Of a stretch of DNA of 64,000 nt, positions 1-13,670 are shown piece after piece. Every line of letters starts with the position of its first letter. Position 1 is the first letter of the stretch. The notes below the pieces were generated by a model. That model searched no databases, was not told the DNA's origin, and saw nothing but the letters and a program-made list of their open reading frames with translations. Made by a program: the position numbers and the translations under genes. The stretch covers positions 65,525,856-65,589,855 of the forward strand of contig CM055905.1 in the NCBI GenBank assembly GCA_029582155.1, written 5' to 3'. The DNA is from Panopea generosa (lineage: Eukaryota; Mollusca; Bivalvia; Adapedonta; Hiatellidae).

Positions 1-157
1 TAGCCAAACCTGTGTAAGTGGTCACCTGTATTGATCAGGTTCTTGTCTAAAGCAGCCACATTTTTTTTCAGAGCATATAACCTGTATTAAGCAACATCCT
101 GTCAACTTTTGCGCCTTCCCTTTGCCGATTGCTTATGACAGGTTTGACTGAATGTCT
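1..157. mobile_element. MITE family A copy
   Basis: Ends agccaaacctgtgtaag and gacaggtttgactg are imperfect inverted repeats of the family whose consensus ends are tacagtcaaacctgt / acaggtttgactgta. The inner text alternates gcagccac and taagcaac blocks. May begin left of the window. Confidence 0.7.
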
Positions 158-221
158 CTTATTTATATTTGGCACTATTCCAGCTTTAAATCTGAACAAA
201 ATAATTATATTTTCATACAAA

Positions 222-388
222 TATACAGTCAAAACTGTCTCAAGCTGCCAGTCTAGCAAAGGACATAAAGTGGCCATTTAAGACAGGTTAATTTGCTCTG
301 AAAGTGTTGGAATGGGAAATAGCAAATGTGGCTGCTTAAGACCACTGGCTGTTCAAAAGAGGTGGCTGCTTACACTGGTTTGAATGTA
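222..388. mobile_element. MITE family A copy
   Basis: Begins tacagtcaaaactgtc and ends cactggtttgaatgta; inverted relative to the copy at 1–157 and separated from it by 65 bp. Confidence 0.75.
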
Positions 389-416
389 CTTTAAAATTTC
401 ACTCTTCCGGAAAATA

Positions 417-650
417 ATGACTGAATATTAGCTTCATTTTTATGCCATCAAGGGCTAACAGGCAATCGGCTAACCTAGCTACTATTTCCTGGAATCCTGA
501 AATATTAACCAGTACTCGATTACACCCCATCTCCACAGAAAAATAATAACTTTCCCACTTGAATCAGCAATGAGAGAATGATAATGAGATACAATAGCAT
601 ATATCTATCATCACGGAGACCGTGGCCGGGCAGAGATTTGAACTCGCGAC
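417..650 (-). mobile_element. SINE-3, reverse copy
   Basis: tttttatgccatcaagggct, taaccagtactcgattacac, accccatctccac, atcatcacggagaccgtggc and gggcagagatttgaactcgc (reverse B box). Confidence 0.75.
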
Positions 651-764
651 CCCTAGATTCCAGAAAATAATGATTTATAACAATTGAAGAATACTATTAA
701 CATGTTCTTTTATAGCTGATATAAGACAATCATAAGAGAGTTTCGTAATTATCTTCAACTTCCA

Positions 765-965
765 TCTCTCTGTTGTCTAATGACCACTTGCCGCTCACAA
801 CCGATGTCGTGGGTACGAGCCCAACTTAGTTCAATATCTTTATATGAAAAAGTTTGGGAGATACTTGCAGAAGGATGGTGGTTCCGTTAAGATTCATTCT
901 GAGGTCTCCCTTCACCAATAAAGTTGGATGTGCCATATATAATCGGTAACACGTTGAAAATGGTG
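765..965 (+). mobile_element. SINE-4 copy
   Basis: gtctaatgaccacttgccgc, gatgtcgtgggtacgagc, atacttgcagaaggatggtg, gttccgttaagattcattct and tggatgtgccatatataatc. Confidence 0.65.
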
Positions 966-1617
966 TTAAGACCAAATTGAATGCAAAAAAAGGAATCAAC
1001 AGTATTTTAGTTATTTATATTATGATAATTTTTAGCCATTAGGTTGTTCTTAAATAAAACTGTTTGCCATGCTCCTACCTACCCAAGCAAATTTGCAACT
1101 ACTGGTACCCAAATATTTTATTGGCTTTCAAAGCGTATGTGTTTTCTTGATTTCTGTCTATTTTTTTTTTAAAATGGGCATACAAAACGAAAATTTGGAA
1201 GAAAAAAGTAATCTACTTACCCATATGAATGGGTCAGAGGCACAGTAAACATTTGCTGACTGATAATTTAAAGACATAACAATATAAAGGATCAGCAACT
1301 TTTTCAGATATCTTGGGTACATAAGTTAGTTTTGGTGTATTGTTTATGTCATCGAATTATGTTTGATCAAGGGAACAATTCAAAAGAATCTGAGTGTGCA
1401 AACAATACACGGAAATGTTACCAAAAAAACTGTTGTAATACCATAACCAAATGTCTATTAATTTTGTAAAAACAGAAACACACCAAAAAAAATAAAAATT
1501 CCAATGTATTATTGCCATTTTTTTTCTTCACATAAAATTATGCTGACTGTAAAATTGTGTATACACATATAATATTATTATAAAAAAATTTGTGAATTGA
1601 TTGTAATGTCATTTTCA

Positions 1618-1835
1618 ACACATTTCAGGTTAGATATGGCTTATCTTGTTTTATTGGTGGAGGAAGACCTCAGAATGAATTTGAGTAGAACCACCGTCCT
1701 TCTGCAAGTATCTGGCAAACTTTCTCACATAAAGTTTTTGGAAAGAGAGTGGGAAACGAACCTATGACCTTAGCGGTGAGAGGTAAGTGACCTTGAGATG
1801 GCACCTTAGACCATTTTGCCATGGAGGACCCATTT
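1618..1835 (-). mobile_element. SINE-4, reverse copy
   Basis: agatatggcttatcttgttt, agaaccaccgtccttctgca, gcaagtatctggcaaacttt, acctatgaccttagcggtga and tgagatggcaccttaga. Confidence 0.7.
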
Positions 1836-1980
1836 CTATTCTATAAATGCGCTCATTTAGTATAACTGACAAATGTTTGAAACTTTACTGGGCAAAAAGA
1901 AGCCATTTGGATAGTTTAAGGAAAATTTTAAAAGAAAAATCTCAAAACAAAATTAATAATTAGTTACAACATGCATTTAC

Positions 1981-2113
1981 CTGGGATGAAACACGGCTAA
2001 GCTCCACGGCAACGTCACCGCCAGAGTTACCAATACCTATTATCACAATCCTCTTGTCATCGTAACCATGGGGACGCTTGTAGTCGTGGGAGTGGACAAC
2101 TTTACCCTTAAAT
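1981..2113 (-). CDS. FMO exon 6, signature and NADPH-binding motif
   Basis: 133 nt, acceptor ATTATGTTTTCAG, donor TCCCAG|GTAAAT at 1980. Encodes FKGKVVHSHDYKRP (FMO identifying motif) and IVIIGIGNSGGDVAVELS (NADPH Rossmann). It ends at phase 0 and the gene continues beyond the left edge. An unrelated plus-strand open frame over this exon is antisense shadow. Confidence 0.96.
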
Positions 2114-5100
2114 CTGAAAACATAATTACATTCGGTTTAATGTTTACATATGCAAAGTTTCAAGTCAATTGCCTGATAATAGTTTGCTTTGCAAGTATCA
2201 CAATGCAGAAAACAAAGCAATTTTACAAAAATACATGTACAAGGGAAATAACTCTGAATAGAATGAAGTTAGCATTACAAAATTTGTGTCACACACATCT
2301 ACACTTGATGTTGATTATACAGGTGTATGAAAAGTTTCTGGTCACATGGCTGACAAAAAATTTACCTCACAATCTCCAAATGCTTCTGTGAATTACAGTG
2401 GTTTGATGTTTGATGACTTGAAATTAGAATGTCTGTGTTTTTTGTTTCAAAAACTGGAACATATGGCCTAGAGGTAGAGAATGGGACCTTGGATTGGTGA
2501 ATTGTGGATTGCCAAGAACATGTACTGAGTCTTTGAGCAAGTATTTCATCTGCACTTATTTTCTACCATTGTAGGATACCCACGGGTGTCAATTCTGATA
2601 CTCTCCATCAATCACCCGTGGGAAATAATGCCATCTCTGCGTCGTTTTATTTGAACAGAACAGAACAAAATACAGCCAACGTTAACGTCTTATCAAAACG
2701 GTGTTTGCATGAAACTAGCATTGGGATTGGATGACGTTCCCTTCATGAAATCGTGAAGGAACCAATCATATGGCTGCATTGTGGCTTGGTAGAAACGACG
2801 CAAAGCTAGTGTAATAACCCACGGGTGATAAATGGAAAGTATCGAAATGGATTACACATGGGTATCCAACGATGACTTTCTACTGAAGGATGTGAAGTGC
2901 GTAGTCCAGTGGTAAAGTACCAAACCCATAACCAAAGTTTGATCCTCCGCCACGGCTATGTGTGGTGTCCTTGAGCAAGACACTTTTTCCTCATATGCTT
3001 AGTACTGGTTCTAACCAGAAAGATTTTGAACATGATATGTCTAAGTTATAAGAACTTGTTTCACAACCGATGTAAAATAAACAAACTAAACTACTGAATC
3101 TACCCTGGAAAAACAAGATGAAGCTGTCAGATCTTTTTTCAAATCAATGTAAAATAAAAACAGTTTAAACGAAAAAGAGGCTATGTGCTTATCTTATTTA
3201 TTTTATATTGATTGTGAAACAATTTCTTACAAATTAGACAAATCACATTCAAAGCCTTCCTGGGTAGAACCAGTACTAAGTATCTGTGGTTAAAATGTCT
3301 TCCTCAAGGATACCACACATAGCCTTGTAAGAGATCCCTAGCCCTTAATCCCCTGATCCTGTGTTTGATGATTTACCATTGGATCACCATTGGTCAAGTA
3401 TGTACCTGTCAAGTCCGGGGAATGTCGGTCTGTGGACGTCGGCATGGTGCCCCGTGCATATCAGCACAGCATCGTAGATAAGGTCTTCAGTGCTTCCTGT
3501 TGTAAAAAAGTGAAAAGAAACTTGGTCATCGCACCGGTCACCTTTCTATAACATTCATGTAATAGTTTATGATTATAGGCATAGTTCCATCATTGCAAAA
3601 AGGAAGTGCTTCCGTGGGGTAGTTGCATAATGGCGGTTATAAATAATCCTTGTTTCCTATTCTTTAAAAATGCATTTTCCTTATTTTAATTCTCATTTTT
3701 TTATTTGAATGGCATTTTTGATGTATTTTGAACATTTTGATAGCATTGTCATGTTTGAATTGTGAATTTAGAAAAAAAATTGAGGCTTGGAAATTGGGTT
3801 ATGAATACACTATTTTGAAGTCTACTTTTACTTTGACAACAGTGTACACACTGAGCAGAAAAAAATCTCATATGTCACATAACCCCTTCTTTTAACATTA
3901 TATTTTGATAGTGCAGAGGTTGACAAACAGTAAAATGTAGGTTTCACTTATTTCATTGGGGTTCTCTATGAATGACAAGCCTTCAACCTTTTATTATGGA
4001 CTATAGAATAAAGAACAAAAATCAATGGTGGGTTTACACCTATAGGCTTCTCCACAGACCATTTAAGCACTAGGGCACTGAAGCACTTGACTGTCAGAAA
4101 TGGTATTCCCCTAGCGCTTGAATTCTTTAACAAAATTTTGTAAAAGCTTACTTTCTTCTAAATCATTGTTTTTCTCATTTCAATGCCTAAAAAATGAAAT
4201 ATACTAAATTACTATGATTTTTAACTCATTAATACAAGTTTTACTAGTGAAATATATTTCAATGAGTGCCTTACACAGCGCTTGAAAATGTGTTGAAGGT
4301 GTTTACGCACTCTTACCCCAGCGCTTGCAATCCTTTGTGAGGAGAACCCTGTTCTAGTAGTTCATCACATTTATGATAAATTCGTTAATACACAGGTCAA
4401 CATTTTCCATTTTATTCGTTAATGTTTTAGCACAGCCCGATACTGGCTATTGAATGATTTTATCGCGGGCCATGATTTAGTATTTGGTCAACAAAATTAA
4501 AGTATTTTACACTTCAGAGATAAAATACAATGTAAGTTATTGAACAGAATAAAATGATCTTGATATAAATGTGCAACTGAACTGCTGAATTTGAAGATTG
4601 AAAAAAAAAAAGTTGATGATATTGATGAGGCCTATTTAACCCTTTACCTGATGAATATTCATATGAGGCTCCGCCTACTAGGAATATTTAATTAGATAAA
4701 ATTTTACATTAGCACATAAGAGCAGAAAGATTACTATCTCAGCCAACAGTATAAGGTCATATCTAGAATATTTTATTAGCAAACAGAGTAGACTCTGATC
4801 AAGCAGCTTCTACAGGATCTACCTGATCTGGGTCGACTCTGTTTGTAAAGGTCGTAAGAAGTCGTATATATGGAGTAAAGGGTTAATCAAGTGACTTAAA
4901 AAAAATTGGAGGGACAGTACAGATGTAGCCCGATTTCTTTTTACTGTTTAATGTTATTGTTTATAAACACACTAAACATGTTTAACCTGACTGAACACAG
5001 CCCTGAACTCCAAGTCTTTAATTTATCTTTTCTTCACAAGACTTTGACCAAAAAAGCTTTATAATCATACTAAGCACAATTTTTTTTTTTTGGGGGGGGG

Positions 5101-6356
5101 GGATGGGGTGGGGGGAGTATATATGGCATGTCCAGTCTTACGGGTGAAGTAAGAACTCATAATGAATCTGAGTAGAACCACTGTCTTTCCGCAAATAACT
5201 AATTAAAGGTTTTGAACTCATAACCTCTGAGTGATCTTAAGACGTTTCGGCACAATTTCAGAGTTTTACTTTTTTTTTAATTTCTGAGATTTATTGGTAA
5301 TAGCTGTCTTTACTCTTCAAGTGGGGACAAATTTGACTACTTTCTAGAGAAGAAATCAATCCATCTGGATGGGGATTTTGACTCGAGAATGACAAACAGG
5401 TAAGGTACTACTGTAAGATATCAAACAGAGTAACATCCCTTCAATATCAAACAGAGTAACCTCCCTTTGATATCAAACAGAGTAACCTCCCTTTGATATA
5501 TGTGCACACAACTTTATAGGTGTAACCCCACCATTGATTTTTGTTCTTTATTCTATAGTAAATAATAAAAGTTTGAAGGCTTGTCATTCATAGAGTCCCA
5601 AATGAAAGAAGTGAAACCTACATTTTACTGTTTGTCAACCTCTGCACTATCAAAATATGATGAGAAAAGTAGGGGTCATGTGTCATATAAGAGAATTTTT
5701 TTTCTGCTCAGTGTGTACACTGGTGACAAAGTGAAAGTAGACTTCCGAAATCATGAATTCACACCCCAATTTCCAAGCATCATTTTTTTTTCTAAATTCA
5801 CAATTCAAACATGACAATGCTATCAAAATGTTCAAAATACATCAATAAAGCCATTCAAATAAAAAAATGAGCATTAAAATAAGGAAAATGCATTTTTAAA
5901 AAAGAAGAGTTGAGGATTATTTATAACTGCCATTATGCGCTATGCCTTCAAAGAAACAAAATATATTCTCATTAAGGCCTTCCCAAAAAAATGTTTGCTT
6001 TCTGGGATCTGACCCAGTAATTTTCATGTGGGTAGGTAGGTTTTTTTTGGTGCCAGATATTGAATTTAAATGCCATGTGATTTTTTTTTATCATAAATCA
6101 GGCAAAACAAAATCAATGCTTTGAAAGTCAATAAAAACGTTTTGGTAGCTGCAGTTTGAGTGGATATGTAGGAGCACAGCAAACTTATATTTCTTTAAGA
6201 ATGGCCCTAGGCCAAAATAATTGTAGGATTCTCAGAAATGTTTGCCTTCCCTTTATAAAACTACACACATGTACACATTATGATATATATATATAAAACT
6301 ACACACATGTACACATTATGATATATATATATAAAACTACACACATGTACACATTA

Positions 6357-6395
<39 letters not shown>

Positions 6396-9300
6396 TACAC
6401 ATTTGTACCCATTATGATATATATAAAACTAAACACATGTACACATTATGATATATATATAAAACTACACATGTATACACATTATGATATATAAAACTAC
6501 ACACATGTACACAATATGTCATATAAAACTACACATATATACACATTATGACATATAAAACTACACATATGTACACATAATAACATATAAAACTACACAC
6601 ATGTACACATGTCATATAAAACTAAACATGGGTACACATCATGCCAAATAAAACTACACATGGGTACACATTATAACATATAAAACTACATACATGTACA
6701 CATGTCATATAAAACTAAACATGGGTACACATTATGACAAATAAAACTACACATCAGTACACATTATAACATATAAAACTACATACATGTACACATGTCA
6801 TATAAAACTAAACATGGGTACACATTATGACAAATAAAACTACACATCAGTACACATTATGTCATAAAACTACACACGTGTACCCATTCAATACACGCAC
6901 ATGGTCCAATGGTATAGCATTGGACTCCGGATGGGAGTGTCCTAGGTTCGATCCAGCGCCATAGCAATATGTTGTATTCATGATCAAGTCACTTTATCTG
7001 CCTGTGCTTAGTACTGGTTCTATCAAAGAGACGTCGAGAATGATTTGCCTAAATTTTAACTTTTTTCACAATCGATGTGAAATATTTTTGAAAATAAAAA
7101 AAATTGATCCATGAGCTACTTGCAGACAATCAGAGCTGTAAAGTACCTGTTGATGTGTCCTTTACTCTCACATCCCATTGTCCTGTGGTGGAGAAATCTT
7201 TGTGCTTCTTGATGAAAACAACCTGGATATGTATATATGTCAGCATTAATATTACTTGGATCTATAAACTAGAAATGTGTCGGTAGAATACAGATTATCT
7301 CCCCTGTACCAGTATTTGTTCCCTCCCCTGTGCCAGTATTTGTACTGTCCCCACTGCTGGTATTTGTCCCCTCCCCTGTGCTAGTATCTGTCCCCTCCCC
7401 TGTGCTGGTATTTATTCCCTCCCCATTGCAGGTTTTTGTTCCCTCCCCTGTGCTAGTATCTGTCCCCTCCCCTGTGCTGGTATTTATTCCCTCCCAACAG
7501 CTAGTATCTGTCTCCTCTCCTGTACTGGTATTTATTCCCTCCCCTGTGCTGGTATTTGTTCCTTACCTGTGCAGGTATATGTTCCTTCCCCTGTGCCGGT
7601 ATTTTTCCCTCCTCTGTGCCAGTATTTGTTCCCTCTCCTGTGCTGGTATTTGTTCCCTCCCCTGTGATTGTATTTGTTCCCACCCCTGTGTCGGTATATG
7701 TTCCCTACCCTGTGTCGGTATTTGTTCCCTCCCCTGTGTCAGTATTTGTTCCCTCTCCTGTGCTGGTATTTATTCCCTCCCTGTGCCAGTATTTTTCCCC
7801 TCCCCTGTACCGTTATTTGTTCCTGTCCCTGTGCTGGTATTTTCCCTCCTCTGTGCCAGTATTTTACCCCTCCCCTGTACTGATATTTGTTCCATTCCCT
7901 GTGCCAGTATTTTACCCCTCCCCTGTTCTGGTATTTGTTCCCTTCCCTGTACTGGTATTTTTCCCTCTCTGTGCCAGTATTTTTACCCCTCCCCTGTACT
8001 GGTATTTGTTCCTTCCCCTGTGCCAGTATTTTACCCCTTCCCTGTACTGATATTTGTTCCCTTCCCTGGGCTGGTATTTGTTCCCTCCCCTGTGCCAGTA
8101 TTTAACCTCTATCTGTGCTGGTATTTGTTCTCTTCCCTGTGCTGGTATTTTTCCCTCCTCTGTGCCAGTATTTTACCCCTCCCCTGTACTGGTATTTCTT
8201 CCCTTCCCTGTGCAGGTATTTCTTCCTTCCCCTGTGCCAATATTTTACCCCTCCCCTGTACTGGTATTTGTTCCCTTCCCTGTGAAGGTATTTGTTCCCG
8301 CCCCTGTGTCAGTATTTGTTATCTCCCCTGTGCTGGTATTTGTTCTCTCCCACTTGCTGGTACATTTTTGTCCATTAAAATTATTTTATAACATTTTAAT
8401 AGTCGGAGGTTGTTTGTACCACAAGGGCTACTGACAATATTTTATATCCGTACATATAGTCTTTATTATACTATATAATTATAGGGATTTAAAATATATG
8501 CTGTCACTAGCCCCTGTGGTCTGAACACCTGTCTGACAATAAGGTTCTGTTAGATACTTTATGTTAATAAATTTTACCAAACATTTAGTGGAGAAGGGGC
8601 CATAACTCCTGTGAAATTTGACCGACATTAACCAACACCGACGGACATTGACCGACACCGACTGACATTGGCAAATACAAATGTATCAAAATATTACAAA
8701 ATGTACACAGACCCCCTCTTTCGAAGTTATTCATCAGGAACCATTCTGACGCGCGGACAGACGGACATGAGTAACATTTAATGCCCTTTCATCATTCTTC
8801 AAATCATCCTCTAAATTGAGCCCTGCCTTGAGAATTAAATAAAATTGTTTTAAAAAATAATCGATTCTGACAAATATAAATTTAAAATCGTATAAACTAT
8901 CAAAGTGCATGGTTCAGTGGCAGAGCAACGGACCTGTGATTGGAGGGTCGCAAGTTAGATTCTCCACCACAGCTATGTGTGGTGTCCTTGAGCAAGACAC
9001 CTTTTCAGCATAAGCTTAGTACACGTTCTACCCAGGAAGATTTCAAGCATGATTTGTCTAAGTTGTAATAACTTGTTTCACAATCGATGTAAAATAAATC
9101 AGTGTAAATCGTAAACTATTACTGTCTTATAATGAAAACAAAGTAACTATACCTCTGTATGGAACTGTATATGCCTTGTCAAGTCAAACTTTTCTGCATA
9201 CAGCTCAAAATATTTCTGTACATATTTGTTGTGCATGAAGATGGGAAATTCCGCGGGGATTGGGAAGTCGCTGAAACACATCATCTCCTTGCTCGTGTTG

Positions 9301-12300
9301 ATCACCTGGATACATTAAAGGAAGTGTCAGGAGTTTGCAAAAATTAAATTTTTTTTTTTTTAAAATATCATGATCATGACGCCTTTTGACATCTCTAATA
9401 TAGACGTCTTTGGACACCTTATATAGAAGGCTTTTGAATTATTGGGTGAATTATGTTTATCTTAACTGACAGAGTGGAAAACAGTGCAGGAAGTGTTCAG
9501 ATTGCTTGTTACGAGCAATCTGAACTCTTCCTGCACTGTTTTCAAAGGCCTTCTGTGATTGGTGCGGGAAAACGCGTATCTATGGTAAAGGGTTATTATC
9601 AAAGTCATATAAGTTATAAGTATACCGTGGACTTCATGACACTGGGTTGACCTGCTTGCACATCCTCCTTGTAGTTCCACAGTCCTCCAATATCGTCCGT
9701 CCTCTCGTAGCACACTGGTTCTAACTGCTCATCCAAACATGACTTGATGGCAGTCAGGCCACTCGCACCTGCACCAATAATGGCTACCTTCATTACTGAA
9801 GAGTAAAGTTGCTTAGAATGTCCTCATATTGTCTACATGTGTTTATTCGTACTGAAAAAGGATCATAGTTTATTAATATTGTTTCAACCTTTCATTTTCT
9901 CATTGTGCATCAGTGGTATAGTGGTGGAACCTCCACCTCAGATGCTGAAGGTCATTGGTTCAAGACTTGAAAAATGGTATCAGAAGTTTCCTCACATGGG
10001 GCTCAGCAGTTAGTGGATAGTTCTAGGTCTGTGCATCCCGGTGTCAGTATAATCTGCTGGGTGAGCAACCGGCCGCATCAGAAAAAATCTAAGTGCTTCC
10101 ACCGGGATTTGAACCTTCGAACTCCCGCTCGAGGCAAATATCTTTACCACCAGGTCACTGAAGATGGTAAACGTAGATTGTAGAGAAGACTGTCAATTCC
10201 GTTAAAAAAGATTTTATAAGGTAAAAGAATGTAACAATAATGCTTTACAAAACACGTAGAGCATTTAAGGTTTTCCGGTTCCTACATGGCTGGTGGTCTA
10301 ACATGCCATCTCAAGATTACTTAGCTCTCACTGCTGAGGTTTTGGGTTCGTGACCAGCTCTTTCCAAAATGAGATTATGGCTGCCAGTTATTTGCGAAAG
10401 GATTGCGGTTTTGAATAACTCTGATTTATATGGAATATGGTAAACTCATTCATTCAAATATATCTCTTCAATTACAACAAAAATAGTTTATTTACAGTAA
10501 TGCATGACAATGAATATAGAACTTATTAATACTTTAAGGTCAAAGGTCAAATACTTGTCAAGGTTTTTTCATAGTTGAACCCAATTAATGAAACATGGAT
10601 CAGACTACCCTCAGAAATGCAGAGTTTATATATAAAATCAATTATAAAGTAAATACTCCAGTGTCAGTTCATAGGACTTGTAGCTGAATCTGTCTTACCA
10701 TCACTAATACCTATGCATCACCCCAAATTTACACAAAAAACCCATTAATAATGTATACAGACAAACCTATCTTAAGCAACCAGTCAAAGGAAGGAACAAA
10801 AGTGGTATTTAAAGACAGAGAGTTGCTTAATACAGGTTAATTTGCTCTGAATGCATATAACAAGGGCTGCTTAATAGAGGTGACCACTTATAAACACAGG
10901 TATGACTGTACATTAAAAGAAAAGACAAAATCCCACCTGATATCTACCGGTAGTTAGATCTGTAACACAATGACCATGTAACGTGTCATGATCTCATGTA
11001 TATATTAAGTTATGATAACCTTCAGTATTGTGAAGGTCAATACCCTTATCAGCAAATTTTGTAATTGCAGGTGATCAGCTACAGTAGCTTAGGTCATTAT
11101 AAATTAAATGCTAGATCATCATCAATATTTTTCTTAAAAATGGGGAGGTTGGGAGGATTTTATTTTTTTTTTAAATTTTTGATGTTTCTTTTCTTTCTTT
11201 CTTAATATTCTTTTTTTATGAAAATAAAAAGGGTCGGGGCGGCATGAAAATTAGGAAGCGGGCAGGATGATAATCTAGAAATTAATTTATTATGGCCTTA
11301 TCTAGCAGGAAGGGATTGTTCAAATAACCCTGTAAATTACAATACACATACTTATAATCGTAACTTTAGACAATATAGATAGGTCCAGGTAGCAAAATGA
11401 TTTTAGAAACCCTGATCTCACCTTTTTCACTAAGAAGAACAACAGAGGTGAAACAGCTATAATATATTAATCAATAAAAATACCAAAGTCCTTGTTGGCC
11501 ATTTTTGAGGCAGCAATTTGGCCCTGTTCCTCCTGTCTTGGAATATACTTTTTTTCCCTAACCATACCCCCCCCCCCCCCCCCCCCCTCCCTCCCACCGC
11601 CTCCCCCCCATCAGAGGGACCTGACCCTATTCCCACTATGTGAAGGGAGGGCCCTGTATACAGCTGAAGATAAAATTTAAACATACCTAATTAAATCAGA
11701 TTGGCTGTAACATATGTCTGTTACCATCACGGCTCACTGAAATATAGTAAGAAGATTATTCAAATCAGGTTTACTGGTAATTCAAATACAGAACTTGTAC
11801 CAAGACATATTTTATACAAATTGTACAAATTATAGTTACTTACATGTTAAATCAAACATAACCTGAGATAGAACATATAGACATTAATTATAATCCATGG
11901 GCAGGTCCAAGATTTCAGTTTAGAAGTGGGGGGCGGGCGGTCTTAGGTGGTGCAACACAAAATCTGAATGGGCACTTTATATGGTTTAATATTTTCAGTA
12001 GAAATATAGTGGGTTTAAATATAATGTGGTAATTTAGGGGAGGGGTGCCAATATATAATCTACATTATAAGTTACAGTTTAAAGAAAACAACAACAAAAT
12101 AATGAGTAATAGCATTAAAAATCAAAATCATGATATCATCCACTCCCATTCTTTCAACTTGCAGATAATCTATTCCCACTCGACCATATGATACATGAAA
12201 CTGAGTGTGATATCCCATACACAACATTTCATTGGCAGCTAACTTGGACAGTAGCTATATGATAAGCCAGACATCATCAAGGTAATTTTTGGCAATAAAT

Positions 12301-13582
12301 AATACTTCCATACTTCAGTAACATTAGAGTGGTAAGACCCCGGGACTTAATACTGTCCTCTGCTAGGTTCCAACCTGTGTGTCTGTGAGGTAATGGGAGT
12401 GATTAATGCGGTAGTTGTACACGAGTTTGGGATCAACCATGTACAGAAATAATCATTCTTATATAAAAATTAAGTTTCCTTTTTTAATGCTCATTTTGTG
12501 ATTTGAATCCTACTATTGATCATTATTGAAGTTCGGAGAATTTTGAAAGCAACTGTCATACATTTGAATAGAAAAAAAAAAGATGTTTGGAAATTGGGTA
12601 GTATGATTTCTGACGTATATATATAGAGAAGGTTATGTCAAGGATGTATATAGAGGTGACATAAATGACGTATACAGAGGTGAAGTCAAGGACGTATATA
12701 GAGGTGATGTCAAGGACGTATATAGAGAAGGTAATGTTATGGACGTATATAGAGAAGGTGACATCAAGGACGCATATAGAAAAGGAAAAGAAACTGATTG
12801 TGAATTTATGAACACTTTTGTATCATGCAATATCTTGCAAAATCTTGTTTTCAATTATCTCAACTTCCATTCATCTCAGGAATACCAGTCAAAATTATTT
12901 CTTTGCACAATGACATTCTCTGCAAAATGAGACCATTCCCATCAAACTGTGTTTCATTTTTTTTGAAGTACTTGCGATTATAAAATTTGTATACTGCAAC
13001 TAAAAAATCTGAAATTTTACTTTAAACTGCAATTTTTTAAATTAGATTGCATGTTTAAATTAGTATGAAATATCTGAGGCTACATGCAATTTACATTTAT
13101 GTAAAAGAAATCAGTGGCCTGTGAAATTTGAATGATTAATTCGTCACTATTATTTTTTTGCATGCATATTTATAAACATTTGGTAGATAGGTTCAAGTTT
13201 CCTAATCTTCTATTTAAGTCCTTGTGTATGTAAACTTCTATTTTAATCAGTTATCCATATGCCAGTAAACCCGAGGGTCTGTTAGAGGGGTGGGGGGTAC
13301 CCATATGGCATATGCAAAAATATAAATGACCTCATATGGCATATGCAAAAAATACTTTTTTCTATATAGAGAAAATAAAGTTTGAGATTGCGAGTCTCTA
13401 ATTGTATGTATATCTCTAATTTTGAGTAGGAAAAAGGTCAAACTGCATTAAAGGTCATCAAAGGTAATGTGTTGAAAATAGATCAAAAGACTCAAAATAG
13501 AAAAAAAGCATTAGAATTTTAATTCAAGGGTGCCATTATTATGGCATATTAAAAAAACCCTAACAGACCCTCACATAATCCT

Positions 13583-13670
<88 letters not shown>

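Noticed and set aside
2068..2391. 107-codon plus-strand frame
   Set aside because: Antisense to FMO exon 6 and its intron; no homology or splice support.
5581..5814. 77-codon plus-strand frame
   Set aside because: Lies in repeat family F; the inverted copy at 3.6–4.0 kb does not keep the frame.
7330..8391. 353-codon plus-strand open frame, Cys/Pro/Val-rich
   Set aside because: It is the 27-bp minisatellite read without stops; three frames are open and no start, splice or domain signal exists. It also lies inside an FMO intron.
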